NCBI RefSeq assembly: GCF_007752935.1
Contig: NZ_CP036319.1
Location: 1,922,001-1,986,000, forward strand
Length of the DNA stretch: 64,000 nt
Origin: Crateriforma conspicua
GTDB taxonomy: Bacteria > Planctomycetota > Planctomycetia > Pirellulales > Pirellulaceae
Reading direction: 5' to 3'
Below the pieces are notes generated by a model. It was given only the letters and a program-made list of their open reading frames with translations, made no database searches and was not told where the DNA came from. This document shows positions 20,992 to 29,041 of the stretch, piece after piece (position 1 is the stretch's first letter; every line of letters starts with the position of its first letter). A program made the position numbers and the translations under genes.

Positions 20992-21765
20992 ATGAAGTAT
21001 CTCAGGAAAAGTCTGATTCCCCTTTGCTGCCTGGGCGCTCTTTGCGTCACGGCCGGCACCGCGTCGGCAGCGACGGTTACCGATACAGCGGTCTTCACTT
21101 TTGTGGTTGGTGATGCCCCTTATACGGGCACTGGTTCTGCGAACGAGTGGAACACGGGCCACGGTGATATCGGTGTTGGCTACGAAGGCGGCGAGTTGGA
21201 ATTGCACTATCACTTCGAGGATGGTTTGAATGGCTCCGCACCAAATTCTGACTTGGAGTTGGAGCCTGGCGAGGCATACATGCGTGCGTCCAGTGCGACA
21301 AGAAATGTGACCACAGGTGATATTCCGTTCCTCGGTACGCAGACTGGCGATTTCGTTTGGGTTCTTCCGCAGTCCAACACGATGGGCATTCCATTTGTCG
21401 GGCTCGCAGCCGAAGAGTTGACGAATCCTCCCATTACTAGCGATGTAACGCTGTCACTGACCGGATTTTCTGGGCCTGGCGAGTTCGCGTTGTATCAGGG
21501 GGACGGGCTTGGTGGAGTGAATGTGTTTATGTCGACCGCGCTCGACGGTGTTGATCCCGTTGATGACCAGGTGACATTTCCGATCGGAGGGCATGACCAC
21601 TTTAACTATGGGTTCACCGCGGAAGGTGTTTATCAAGTCGAGTTCACGGCTTCCGCCACCGCGGTTCCGGAGCCGGGCAGCTTTGCTGCGTTGGCTTCTT
21701 TGGGTGCCTGCGGCGCCTACATCCGTCGTCGCCGCAAGGCGAAGTCGGGCGTCGCCCAAGCCTAG
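20992..21765 (+). CDS. PEP-CTERM sorting-domain protein
   Basis: A protein of 257 residues preceded by GGAG 8 bp before the ATG. Signal peptide: SLIPLCCLGALCVTAGTASAA. The mature part is a beta-rich domain that resembles planctomycete proteins with all-beta anchors (VTDTAVFTFVVGDAPYTGTG, GELELHYHFEDG). The C-terminus VPEPGSFAALASLGACGAYIRRRRK is a textbook PEP motif, hydrophobic helix and Arg cluster, so it should be handled by an exosortase-type system. Probably surface- or matrix-located. Function unknown; no exosortase gene is in the window. Confidence 0.85.
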   Translation: MKYLRKSLIPLCCLGALCVTAGTASAATVTDTAVFTFVVGDAPYTGTGSANEWNTGHGDIGVGYEGGELELHYHFEDGLNGSAPNSDLELEPGEAYMRASSATRNVTTGDIPFLGTQTGDFVWVLPQSNTMGIPFVGLAAEELTNPPITSDVTLSLTGFSGPGEFALYQGDGLGGVNVFMSTALDGVDPVDDQVTFPIGGHDHFNYGFTAEGVYQVEFTASATAVPEPGSFAALASLGACGAYIRRRRKAKSGVAQA

Positions 21766-22112
21766 TGTCTGAAACTGTTCGACCGTGAATCGACAGCATG
21801 GATTTGTCTCCACCGCCGCAGCCGTCTGGTCAACGACGTCCCGAACTTTTGTTCGGGATGTGTTAGAAATCTTGCGCGGCGTGGCGTCGCTGGAGCCCAG
21901 ACGACGAAGTGGCTTACTAGGGGGCCAAGACCGATCTCGTGTATGAGCAGACTGCATGAAAACATAATCGGCGGTGGCGATGCCTTTTCGTTTTGCTGTT
22001 GACCCTTTTGCCAACTGGACACGTTGGCCTGGTGTTTCGGTGATCCAAAGATTGGACGACCGAAGAAAAAACAGACAAAAATCAAAAGATAAATTGTGCA
22101 CGGGAACTTGAG
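21766..22112. other. 347-bp gap before the DUF1559 gene
   Basis: It contains the hairpin at 21836-21861 and, near its end, an A-rich stretch (GAAAAAACAGACAAAAATC) likely to be promoter or leader of the DUF1559 gene. No coding sequence is supported. Confidence 0.5.
21836..21861 (+). terminator. Hairpin after the PEP-CTERM gene
   Basis: TCCCGAAC (21839-21846) and GTTCGGGA (21851-21858) pair perfectly around a TTTT loop, and three more pairs (one G-T) extend the stem. It lies about 70 bp after the stop codon. The T tract is weak. Confidence 0.45.
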
Positions 22113-23246
22113 ATGAAAATTGTTCGACAACGAAACCAATTGACGGCGTTCACGCTGGTGGAACTGCTGGTGGTGATCGCCATCATCGGCGTGCTGGTGT
22201 CGCTGCTTTTGCCAGCGGTGCAAGCGGCTCGCGAAACCGCACGAAGCACCCAGTGCATGAACAACATGAAGCAGGTCGGGCTCGCGCTTCACAACTACCA
22301 CGGTGCCCACCACTACATTCCAACCACGACCACCGGACCGGACAAAACGGACGGCGGCTGTGGAAGCGGGTTTTACAGTTGGCTTGCGATGATCCTGCCG
22401 TTTGTCGAACAGGAAACGCTGTACGACCAAATCGACTTCAGCCAGCCGCTGGCGGATCACTGCAACTACAACGTAAGCAGCGATTATCTGAATTACAGCA
22501 TCGGGCCGAATCACCCCAATGCCCAGGCCGCCAAGACGATGATCGGTACCTACTTGTGCCCATCGGATCCGGCGTCCGTTTTGCAGTATCACGATGATGG
22601 AGAAACGCTGGCTCCGGGAAGCTATGCCGGAAACGTGGGTTGGCCCAAACTTGCGTTTTGGCCCGGAAACGACGAGAGCCCACTTGAGAAGCAAAATGGA
22701 GTTTTCGGATTGCTGAACCCGTCCAGTCCCGATGGTTGGCAAGTGCCCCAGATCCGTTTTCGTGACATCACCGACGGCCTGTCAAACACTGCCGCAGTGG
22801 CGGAGCGAAAGATTAGCTCGGTTTCCGTTGTGAGCAGTCCTTGGGGTGGTAGCTATGTCGCTGGTAACACAGACGTCAACATGCAATCCTTCTGTGGTAG
22901 TTCCCATCGTGCCCGTTCACTGGAGAAGTGGATTCCCTACTGTGGTTCGGTGACTCATGGTGATCCGGCCTACATCGAAAGGCACGGCCATGCCTGGATC
23001 AGCGGATGGACATTTGCCGCCAATACCTACATGCACGCCATGCCGATCGGTGATCGCAATTGCCACATCTATGGTGGTGAAGGGATCGGCAGTAACCTGG
23101 TCACGCCGGGCAGCCATCACGTCGGCGGCATTCACGTCTTGATGGCCGATGGCAGTGTGAATTTTCAATCGGAATCGATCGACATGCAGACGTGGTGGGC
23201 CATGGGAAGTCGCAATGGAGGCGAGATTGCAACCAACGTCGAATAG
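22113..23246 (+). CDS. DUF1559 protein with type IV pilin-like N-terminus
   Basis: A protein of 377 residues. The N-terminal FTLVELLVVIAIIGVLVSLLLPA is a prepilin-type cleavage and methylation helix, followed by VQAARETARSTQCMNNMKQVGLALHNYH, the hallmark of the expanded planctomycete DUF1559 family. The C-terminal GGIHVLMADGSVNFQSESID is also characteristic. These pseudopilin-like proteins are processed by prepilin peptidase and probably sit at the cell envelope; individual functions are unknown. The 3' end overlaps the next gene by 32 bp, indicating a two-gene operon with possible translational coupling. Confidence 0.9.
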   Translation: MKIVRQRNQLTAFTLVELLVVIAIIGVLVSLLLPAVQAARETARSTQCMNNMKQVGLALHNYHGAHHYIPTTTTGPDKTDGGCGSGFYSWLAMILPFVEQETLYDQIDFSQPLADHCNYNVSSDYLNYSIGPNHPNAQAAKTMIGTYLCPSDPASVLQYHDDGETLAPGSYAGNVGWPKLAFWPGNDESPLEKQNGVFGLLNPSSPDGWQVPQIRFRDITDGLSNTAAVAERKISSVSVVSSPWGGSYVAGNTDVNMQSFCGSSHRARSLEKWIPYCGSVTHGDPAYIERHGHAWISGWTFAANTYMHAMPIGDRNCHIYGGEGIGSNLVTPGSHHVGGIHVLMADGSVNFQSESIDMQTWWAMGSRNGGEIATNVE

Positions 23247-23721
23247 AGCGATTGTCGCGCCGAACTATGCGTGGATTGCCGGGGCGATGCTGTTGATGGT
23301 CGGTTGCACGGGAGATCAGCGCCATTTTCCGCCGCTGGAGCGTCTTGAACAGAAACTGTCGGTGACGATGCCGGCCGATGGCAAAGTGATCGGTGGCACC
23401 GAGCCGACCGAAGCCATGTCGCTGTGGCTGATCATCAGCAAGGATCCTTTGCCGCTGCCCGAGAGCACCGATAAGCGTTCGTATCGATCCAGACGTGGCA
23501 GACGACCCGAAGGCACGCCGGTCCCAGTGACGGCACTATTGAACCTGCTTGCCGCGTGTCAGGTGCCCGAGGAAGAAGTTCCCACGTTCACCGAACAACG
23601 CGGCGCCGTCCACATGGGCCAGGTCGGTGACGTGCAGTTCGCTTATCGCGAAGCGAGCATCGAAGCGGGATGGCTGACCGCCGTCGAAATCCATTTGGCG
23701 GACGTGCCGTTGGATCGATAG
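23215..23721 (+). CDS. Putative lipoprotein, unknown function
   Basis: A protein of 168 residues starting inside the end of the DUF1559 gene. The N-terminus WIAGAMLLMVGCTGD has a hydrophobic stretch and a lipobox-like MVGC, so lipid attachment near residue 31 is likely. The remainder (LERLEQKLSVTMPADGKVIGG, then a basic RSRRGRRPEG patch) matches no family I recognise. Small lipoproteins with a Gly/Thr-containing domain often follow DUF1559 genes in planctomycetes, so the pair may work together. It is tail to tail with the esterase gene, 12 bp apart. Confidence 0.65.
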   Translation: MEARLQPTSNRAIVAPNYAWIAGAMLLMVGCTGDQRHFPPLERLEQKLSVTMPADGKVIGGTEPTEAMSLWLIISKDPLPLPESTDKRSYRSRRGRRPEGTPVPVTALLNLLAACQVPEEEVPTFTEQRGAVHMGQVGDVQFAYREASIEAGWLTAVEIHLADVPLDR

Positions 23722-23733
23722 GAAGCCGGTCGA

Positions 23734-24621
23734 TCAACGCAAGTGCTTGTTCAGGAACTCGCTCAGCGTCTTCCGCTGCTCGCCGGAAAAGAACACGGCG
23801 CCGCCGTGCTTGGCACCGTCAATCTTCTCGTACCGGACACTCAGGCCCGCCTTTCGGTAGGCGTCGGCGAATCGATCCGATTGAGCAATCAGAACCGTGG
23901 TGTCGTCGGTACCGTGGAAGATCAACAGCGGCGGATCGTCCTCGCTGACATGGTAGATCGGTGACGCCAACTTGGCGGCTTTCACTTTCTCGTCGGTCGG
24001 TCCGCCCAACAACAAACTAACCGGTGATCCTTTTTCGGTCGTCTTGTGTGGTTGTGTTTTGGTGCGGTGCACAAAGTCGGTGGGGCCAAAAAAGTCGACG
24101 ATGGCATCGACGCGCGACGACCGGTCTTCGTTGCCGCCGACGTTTCCTTCCAATTTCTTGACACCGCCGGTGGTGCCAAGCAATGCGGCCAGGTGTCCGC
24201 CGGCGCTGGTGCCACCGACCGCGATGCGGTCGACGCTGTAGCCGTACTTGTCCGCATTGCTACGCAGCCAACGGACCGCGGCTTTGCAATCGTGAATCTG
24301 GTCCGGGAACGTCCCCTTGTCGGTCAGCCGATAAGAGATGCTGGCGACGGCGAAGCCTTCTTCGGTCAACCAGTTCACCGGGCATTTCGCTTTGCTGCCG
24401 GCACGCCATCCGCCCCCGTGGATCCAAACCAACAGCGGGCTGTCAGGCTGCTGACTCAAATACAGGTCCAGCTTCAGCGAGTGCCCGTCCAGGCTGGCAA
24501 ATTCCAGGTCTTTGATCTTGGTCGCTTCGGCACGCGCGGCCGATGGTAGGAACGCGACGCACACGATGGCAATCGTTAACAAGCGTCGCCAGGATCGAAG
24601 GCGGGGAAGAGCGAACGTCAT
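23734..24621 (-). CDS. Exported alpha/beta-hydrolase esterase (BD-FAE / carboxylesterase-like)
   Basis: A protein of 295 residues with a signal peptide (LLTIAIVCVAFLPSAARAE). The oxyanion motif HGGGW, nucleophile elbow GGTSAGG (Ser), acid in HGTDDTTV and histidine in GAKHGG give a complete catalytic triad of the hormone-sensitive-lipase/BD-FAE type. Such enzymes remove acetyl, feruloyl or other ester groups from polysaccharides, which would fit the carbohydrate genes nearby, but substrate is inferred. It diverges from the next sulfatase gene with about 190 bp between starts. Confidence 0.85.
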   Translation of the reverse strand: MTFALPRLRSWRRLLTIAIVCVAFLPSAARAEATKIKDLEFASLDGHSLKLDLYLSQQPDSPLLVWIHGGGWRAGSKAKCPVNWLTEEGFAVASISYRLTDKGTFPDQIHDCKAAVRWLRSNADKYGYSVDRIAVGGTSAGGHLAALLGTTGGVKKLEGNVGGNEDRSSRVDAIVDFFGPTDFVHRTKTQPHKTTEKGSPVSLLLGGPTDEKVKAAKLASPIYHVSEDDPPLLIFHGTDDTTVLIAQSDRFADAYRKAGLSVRYEKIDGAKHGGAVFFSGEQRKTLSEFLNKHLR

Positions 24622-24814
24622 GACGTGTTCCGAAGATTTCAGGCGGGAAACGATTCGACAGGCGGGATGACCGAGGGTCGCCCCCGATCATAGCCGTTGC
24701 CAAAGCGTCACGCTTGCATGATTCGGACCACCGTCGTGAACATTGAACGATCACGACATGCGTATACTGCATCGGAACATCGATTGAAATGGATCAACCG
24801 ACGTTTGACCTTTC

Positions 24815-26296
24815 ATGCAAGAGATCGTCCCAGCAATGTTGTCGATGAAACCGAACCCGTGCACTTGGTTGATGGGGATCACCATTGCCGTTTTAGCATC
24901 GATGGGAACGGGGCATTGTGCCGACCATCCCAACGTCATGTTCATCTTGGCCGAAGATCAGGGGGCGCAGGCGGGTTACTTGGGAACGCCGGGACTGCAA
25001 ACGCCCAACATTGACGGTCTGGCGCGATCCGGGATCCATTTCACCAATGCGATGGTCGCCTATCCGGTGTGTTCGGCATCCAAAGCCGCCCTGTACACGG
25101 GACTGCACAATCACACCAATGGAATTTTGAACAACACGTACAACTACCACAAACCCGCCGAGCAAGTGACGCCGCAAGAACGTCGGCGGCCGTTGTTCCG
25201 TCGCAACCGAATTCGCGATCCCTATGTCACGCTGACACAGATTTTGCATGACAGCGGCTACTTCCAAGGCGTCACGCACAAATTGCATGTCTTGCCCAAT
25301 GAAAAGTTTCCCTATGACCAGTTCCTGCACGGGGGACGCGGTGAGATACAGCGTTTCATTGATACTGCGGATCAGTCGGGACGGCCATGGTTCTTGATGG
25401 TCAACATTCCCCATTCACACCGGCCGTATCCCAACAGCGACAAGCAGGCGATTCGCGTCGATCCGAACAAGGTTCAGCCGCCCAGTTTTTTGCCAGAATC
25501 CGAAGTCATCCGTAAAGATTGGTCCGAATACTTGGCGGCGATCGAACAAACCGACCATGCGGTGGGCGAGGCGTTAGATGCGCTGCAGCAAACCGGTCAC
25601 ACCGACGACACGCTGGTCGTCTATCTCAGCGATCATGGTCCGACGTATCAACATGGCAAGATGACGCTGTATGACTTGGGGCTGCGCGTGCCGTTGATCT
25701 TTCGAGGCCCAGGGGTGGTTCGCGGACAACGTTCGGACGCTTTGGTCAGCGAAGTGGATCTTTTGCCGACGTTGTTGAAATATTGTGACATCGACCACAC
25801 GTTCGACGTGCCGATTCATGGTCAATCCATTGCCAGCGTTGTTCGTGGTGACACAACATCGACGGGGCGGGAAAACATTTATGCCGAGATATCCGATCGT
25901 GGGCCGCTGCCCAACGACGGGATGCAAGAACGCATGATCTTTGATGGCCGAATGAAGCTGATCTATCGTGAGAACGTCGACACCGGTTGGCGTCAGGTCA
26001 ACGCGGATTCCCGCGAGTTTCCGAAGTGGGGCAATCGTGTCTACGACGAAACGATTCGTTTGAAAGATCGCTTCCCGGTCGCCTATCGAGTCTTGGCTGA
26101 AATGGATCCACAGAATCTGGGAGGTGTCGTTCCGAAATTGGAACTCTACGACCTATCGACTGACCCTGATGAACTCCGCAATCGGATTGACGATCCGAAG
26201 TACCACGATGACAGGGAACGCTTGTTGTCGGAATTGACCCAGTGGTGTCGCCAGACCAAGGACGTATCGGTGACCCTGGGCCGAACAAAGCCTTGA
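24815..26296 (+). CDS. Sulfatase with atypical active-site motif CSASK
   Basis: A protein of 493 residues of the sulfatase family, resembling heparan N-sulfatase/S1_8-like proteins (PNVMFILAEDQGAQAGYLGTPG). The modification site is VCSASKAALYTGL (Cys86): the usual C-x-P-x-R is changed to C-x-A-x-K. The NTYNYHKPA segment, HSHRPYPN, YLSDHGPTYQHGKMTLYDLGLRVP and the C-terminal EMDPQNLGG part are otherwise intact. The signal peptide is WLMGITIAVLASMGTGHCAD. The start is uncertain; ATGs at 24836 and 24845 are alternatives. Whether Cys86 is converted to formylglycine is open. Confidence 0.87.
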   Translation: MQEIVPAMLSMKPNPCTWLMGITIAVLASMGTGHCADHPNVMFILAEDQGAQAGYLGTPGLQTPNIDGLARSGIHFTNAMVAYPVCSASKAALYTGLHNHTNGILNNTYNYHKPAEQVTPQERRRPLFRRNRIRDPYVTLTQILHDSGYFQGVTHKLHVLPNEKFPYDQFLHGGRGEIQRFIDTADQSGRPWFLMVNIPHSHRPYPNSDKQAIRVDPNKVQPPSFLPESEVIRKDWSEYLAAIEQTDHAVGEALDALQQTGHTDDTLVVYLSDHGPTYQHGKMTLYDLGLRVPLIFRGPGVVRGQRSDALVSEVDLLPTLLKYCDIDHTFDVPIHGQSIASVVRGDTTSTGRENIYAEISDRGPLPNDGMQERMIFDGRMKLIYRENVDTGWRQVNADSREFPKWGNRVYDETIRLKDRFPVAYRVLAEMDPQNLGGVVPKLELYDLSTDPDELRNRIDDPKYHDDRERLLSELTQWCRQTKDVSVTLGRTKP

Positions 26297-26339
26297 AGTC
26301 TTCGGGCCACTTATCGGCGATCGCCTAAGGCCACGACTT
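26297..26339. terminator. Possible shared hairpin between convergent genes
   Basis: GGCC and its partner GGCC flank the palindrome GGCGATCGCC, and GAAGTC/GACTTC outside can extend the stem. There is no T run on either side. It lies between the stops of the sulfatase and the flavoprotein. Confidence 0.3.
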
Positions 26340-27863
26340 CTAACCCCCAACATTGAACCGACGCAGCGCGGCCAGCACGCTCTTACTGGTGGCGGTCAGT
26401 CGTGTCCGATTGTATTGATCACCCAATTTTCGGATCGCTTCGGCCTGGGTCGGGTAAGGATGAATGACGTTGGCGATGGCACCGAGTCCGATCTTTTGCT
26501 GCATTGCCAGTGTGATCTGCGAAATCAAATCACCGGCGTGCGGGGCCACGATGGTGGCCCCCAAAATGCGATCAGTGCCTTTGCGTGTGTGGATTTTCAC
26601 AAACCCATCGGTCTCACCGTCCAAGATCGCTCGATCGACTTCCGCCATCGATTGCCGGTAGGTATCAATCTTCACGCCGTTTTCGTCGGCCTGTTGTTCG
26701 CTGATCCCGACGTGAGCAATTTCTGGGGTGGTGTAAGTGGACCAGGGAATGATCAGGTCGCTGAACTTCTTCTTCCCCAGCGGTCCCACCGCGAACAACG
26801 CGTTCTGAATCACCATTCGGGCTGCGAAGTCGGCGGCATGCGTGAACTTGAGCTTGGAACAGACGTCGCCGGCGGCAAAGATCTTGGCGTTGGTGGTTTG
26901 CAAGTGATCGTCGACCTGGACACCGTGCCGGTCGTAGGCGACGCCGACGGATTCCAAATTCAATCCTTCGACGTTGGGCGTTCGTCCGACAGCGACCAGC
27001 AATTGATCCACCGAATGGTCGTACGACGTTCCGCCGGCTTCCACGCTGACGTGAATCTGTGGCGACTGCCTGACCTTCAATTCGCGGCCACAGCACAACA
27101 GTTGGACGCCATCACGTATCAGCGATTGCCTGACAATGTTTGCGGCATCCGGGTCCTCTTTTGAAAGGATGCCTTGGGCGGAGTCGATCAGATACACCTC
27201 CGAACCGAGCTGTGCAAAGGCCTGTGCCAATTCGCAACCAATGGGGCCGGCACCGATGACTCCGAAACGTTTGGGCAATTCGGTTAGCGAAAAGACCGAT
27301 TCGTTGGTCAGATAGTTCACATCATCCAGGCCTGGGATCGTCGGAACAGCGGCTCGGGCGCCGGTGGCGATGACGGCACGTTTGAACTTCAGCGTTTGAT
27401 CAGCGACTTCGATCGTTTCGCTGTCGACGAATCGGGCGGACCCAAAGTAGACGTCGACCCCAAGATCCGAAAACCTCGCCGCCGAGTCGTTGTCGCTGAT
27501 GTCCGCTCGCAATCGACGCATGCGTTGCATCACGCCGGCGAAGTCAACTTCAACGTCGCCCGTGGTCTTCACGCCGTGATCGGCAGATCGCCGAACGCCG
27601 CGAGCCACCCGCGCCGCACTGATCACGCCCTTGGACGGAACACATCCGACATTCAGACAATCACCCCCCATCAAATCGCGTTCGATCAGGGCGACTTTCG
27701 CACCCAATCCCGCGGCACCGGCCGCGGTCACCAAGCCCGCGGTGCCCGCGCCGATCACCACCAGATGATAGGGACCCGTCGGGGTCGGGTTGGTCCAATC
27801 CGGTGGATGAACGTTGGATTCCAAACGCTGATTGTCTTCACCGTCGGGTTGCAAGGCGTTCAT
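26340..27863 (-). CDS. FAD-dependent pyridine nucleotide-disulfide oxidoreductase (mercuric reductase-like)
   Basis: A protein of 507 residues. FAD site VVIGAGTAGLVTAAGAA, redox-active GGDCLNVGCVPSK, NAD(P) site GVIGAGPIGCELAQAFA, second FAD motif KIFAAGDVC, and the C-terminal interface HPYPTQAEAI with the catalytic His. It lacks both the N-terminal metal-binding domain and the C-terminal Cys pair of true MerA, so mercury reduction is unlikely. Dihydrolipoamide dehydrogenase is excluded by context (no 2-oxoacid dehydrogenase genes). GGAG precedes the ATG at 27863. The TVP38 gene lies 79 bp upstream in the same direction, a pairing seen in many bacteria. Confidence 0.85.
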   Translation of the reverse strand: MNALQPDGEDNQRLESNVHPPDWTNPTPTGPYHLVVIGAGTAGLVTAAGAAGLGAKVALIERDLMGGDCLNVGCVPSKGVISAARVARGVRRSADHGVKTTGDVEVDFAGVMQRMRRLRADISDNDSAARFSDLGVDVYFGSARFVDSETIEVADQTLKFKRAVIATGARAAVPTIPGLDDVNYLTNESVFSLTELPKRFGVIGAGPIGCELAQAFAQLGSEVYLIDSAQGILSKEDPDAANIVRQSLIRDGVQLLCCGRELKVRQSPQIHVSVEAGGTSYDHSVDQLLVAVGRTPNVEGLNLESVGVAYDRHGVQVDDHLQTTNAKIFAAGDVCSKLKFTHAADFAARMVIQNALFAVGPLGKKKFSDLIIPWSTYTTPEIAHVGISEQQADENGVKIDTYRQSMAEVDRAILDGETDGFVKIHTRKGTDRILGATIVAPHAGDLISQITLAMQQKIGLGAIANVIHPYPTQAEAIRKLGDQYNRTRLTATSKSVLAALRRFNVGG

Positions 27864-27942
27864 ACAAGCGTTCTCCGTTGGGCAATTCGAAACCGGCAAA
27901 TGATCAACGCGTCAATGGTGACAGGTGCCTGGGCCGCTGAAC

Positions 27943-28917
27943 TCAGTTTGACGCGGCCGCGGACTTTACGGCCGGATCAAACAGACCGGCGATTTGGTCT
28001 TGGTTCGTGGCAACATACGCTGCCGCGATCCCCATGATCACGGCAAACGCCGTGACCAACCCCGTTCGCATGGTTTTGGCTGGGGTCGGGACTTTCGCTG
28101 TTTCGATCGATTCAGCGGTTTCATCCGACGACGCAGTATTCTCCGGTGCAGCGACCTGTGCCTTCAATGAATGGCTGGCCAAGCGTGTGACGTAGACAGT
28201 GACGACGATCGTGGCCAGCAAGCCGACGCCTAGCAAGATCCATTCACCCGTGGTGCGTTGACGATCGCTTTCCACTGCCGCGCCGGTCAAATGCCCGAGG
28301 TAGACGTACATGAAGGTACCGGGCAGCATTGCCAGCCAACTGGTCCCCACGCATGGCCAAAAACCGATGGGCGTCAAACCGTAAAGGTAGTTCTGGACAT
28401 TGAAGGGTATCGCGGGGGAAAGCCGCAGAAGTCCCACGATCTTCCAACCGCCTTCGCCGATGGCACGATCCATGGCCGCAAAGTGTCGGTTGTTCGACGC
28501 CAGTCGTTCGACCGAATCACGTGCGGCATAGCGTGCGATCAAGAACGCGAAAGCGGATCCAACGGTGGATCCCACCGAAACGATCGCGGTGCCGATACCA
28601 AGTCCGAAAACGGCACCCGCAACCAACGTCAAAAGGGTTCCCGGGACAAACAACACGGTCGCCAGAATGTACAGAACGACCAGAGCAAACGGACCCCAGA
28701 ATCCAAGGTCGGTGATCCAGCCTTGCAAGTGTGATATCGCGTTGTCCAGCGGCAACGATCGAACGATCACCAAGGCGGAAACTGCGATCACCAGGTATCC
28801 AGCCAACCGCAAACGCGTCATCCATCGTCGCCGATCGGGTTTCTCGGATGCCACCGTCGCATTCGAACTGACGCGACCCGGTGGCGGCGTATTCGTCGTG
28901 GATTCGTCGACAACCAT
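27943..28917 (-). CDS. TVP38/TMEM64 family (DedA-like/VTT) membrane protein
   Basis: A protein of 324 residues from the ATG at 28917 (a TTG at 28971 is the longer alternative). About six membrane segments. The SNARE-associated/VTT core is FVPGTLLTLVAGAVFGLGIGTAIV ... LLRLSPAIPFNVQNYLYGLT ... WLAMLPGTFMYVYLGHL, with re-entrant helices bearing the key Pro and Arg residues. Relatives act in phospholipid scrambling or polyprenyl-phosphate flipping. A Ser/Thr/Glu-rich cytoplasmic linker and one extra C-terminal helix follow. Probably co-transcribed with the flavoprotein downstream. Confidence 0.85.
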   Translation of the reverse strand: MVVDESTTNTPPPGRVSSNATVASEKPDRRRWMTRLRLAGYLVIAVSALVIVRSLPLDNAISHLQGWITDLGFWGPFALVVLYILATVLFVPGTLLTLVAGAVFGLGIGTAIVSVGSTVGSAFAFLIARYAARDSVERLASNNRHFAAMDRAIGEGGWKIVGLLRLSPAIPFNVQNYLYGLTPIGFWPCVGTSWLAMLPGTFMYVYLGHLTGAAVESDRQRTTGEWILLGVGLLATIVVTVYVTRLASHSLKAQVAAPENTASSDETAESIETAKVPTPAKTMRTGLVTAFAVIMGIAAAYVATNQDQIAGLFDPAVKSAAASN

Positions 28918-29041
28918 CGGAACCGTCAAGCTGTTGGGCGCGAGCACTTTCTCCAAGCCGGCCGTCGGCAACGTGGTCGAACCGCCAAGCGAGTGGGAAT
29001 GACGAATCGTCCGCTCGGTCCGCCAACGATCGGTCGTCGGA

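Noticed and set aside
26340-27863. Annotation as mercuric reductase (merA)
   Set aside because: No C-terminal Cys pair, no N-terminal metal-binding domain and no other mer genes; only the general flavoprotein family is supported.
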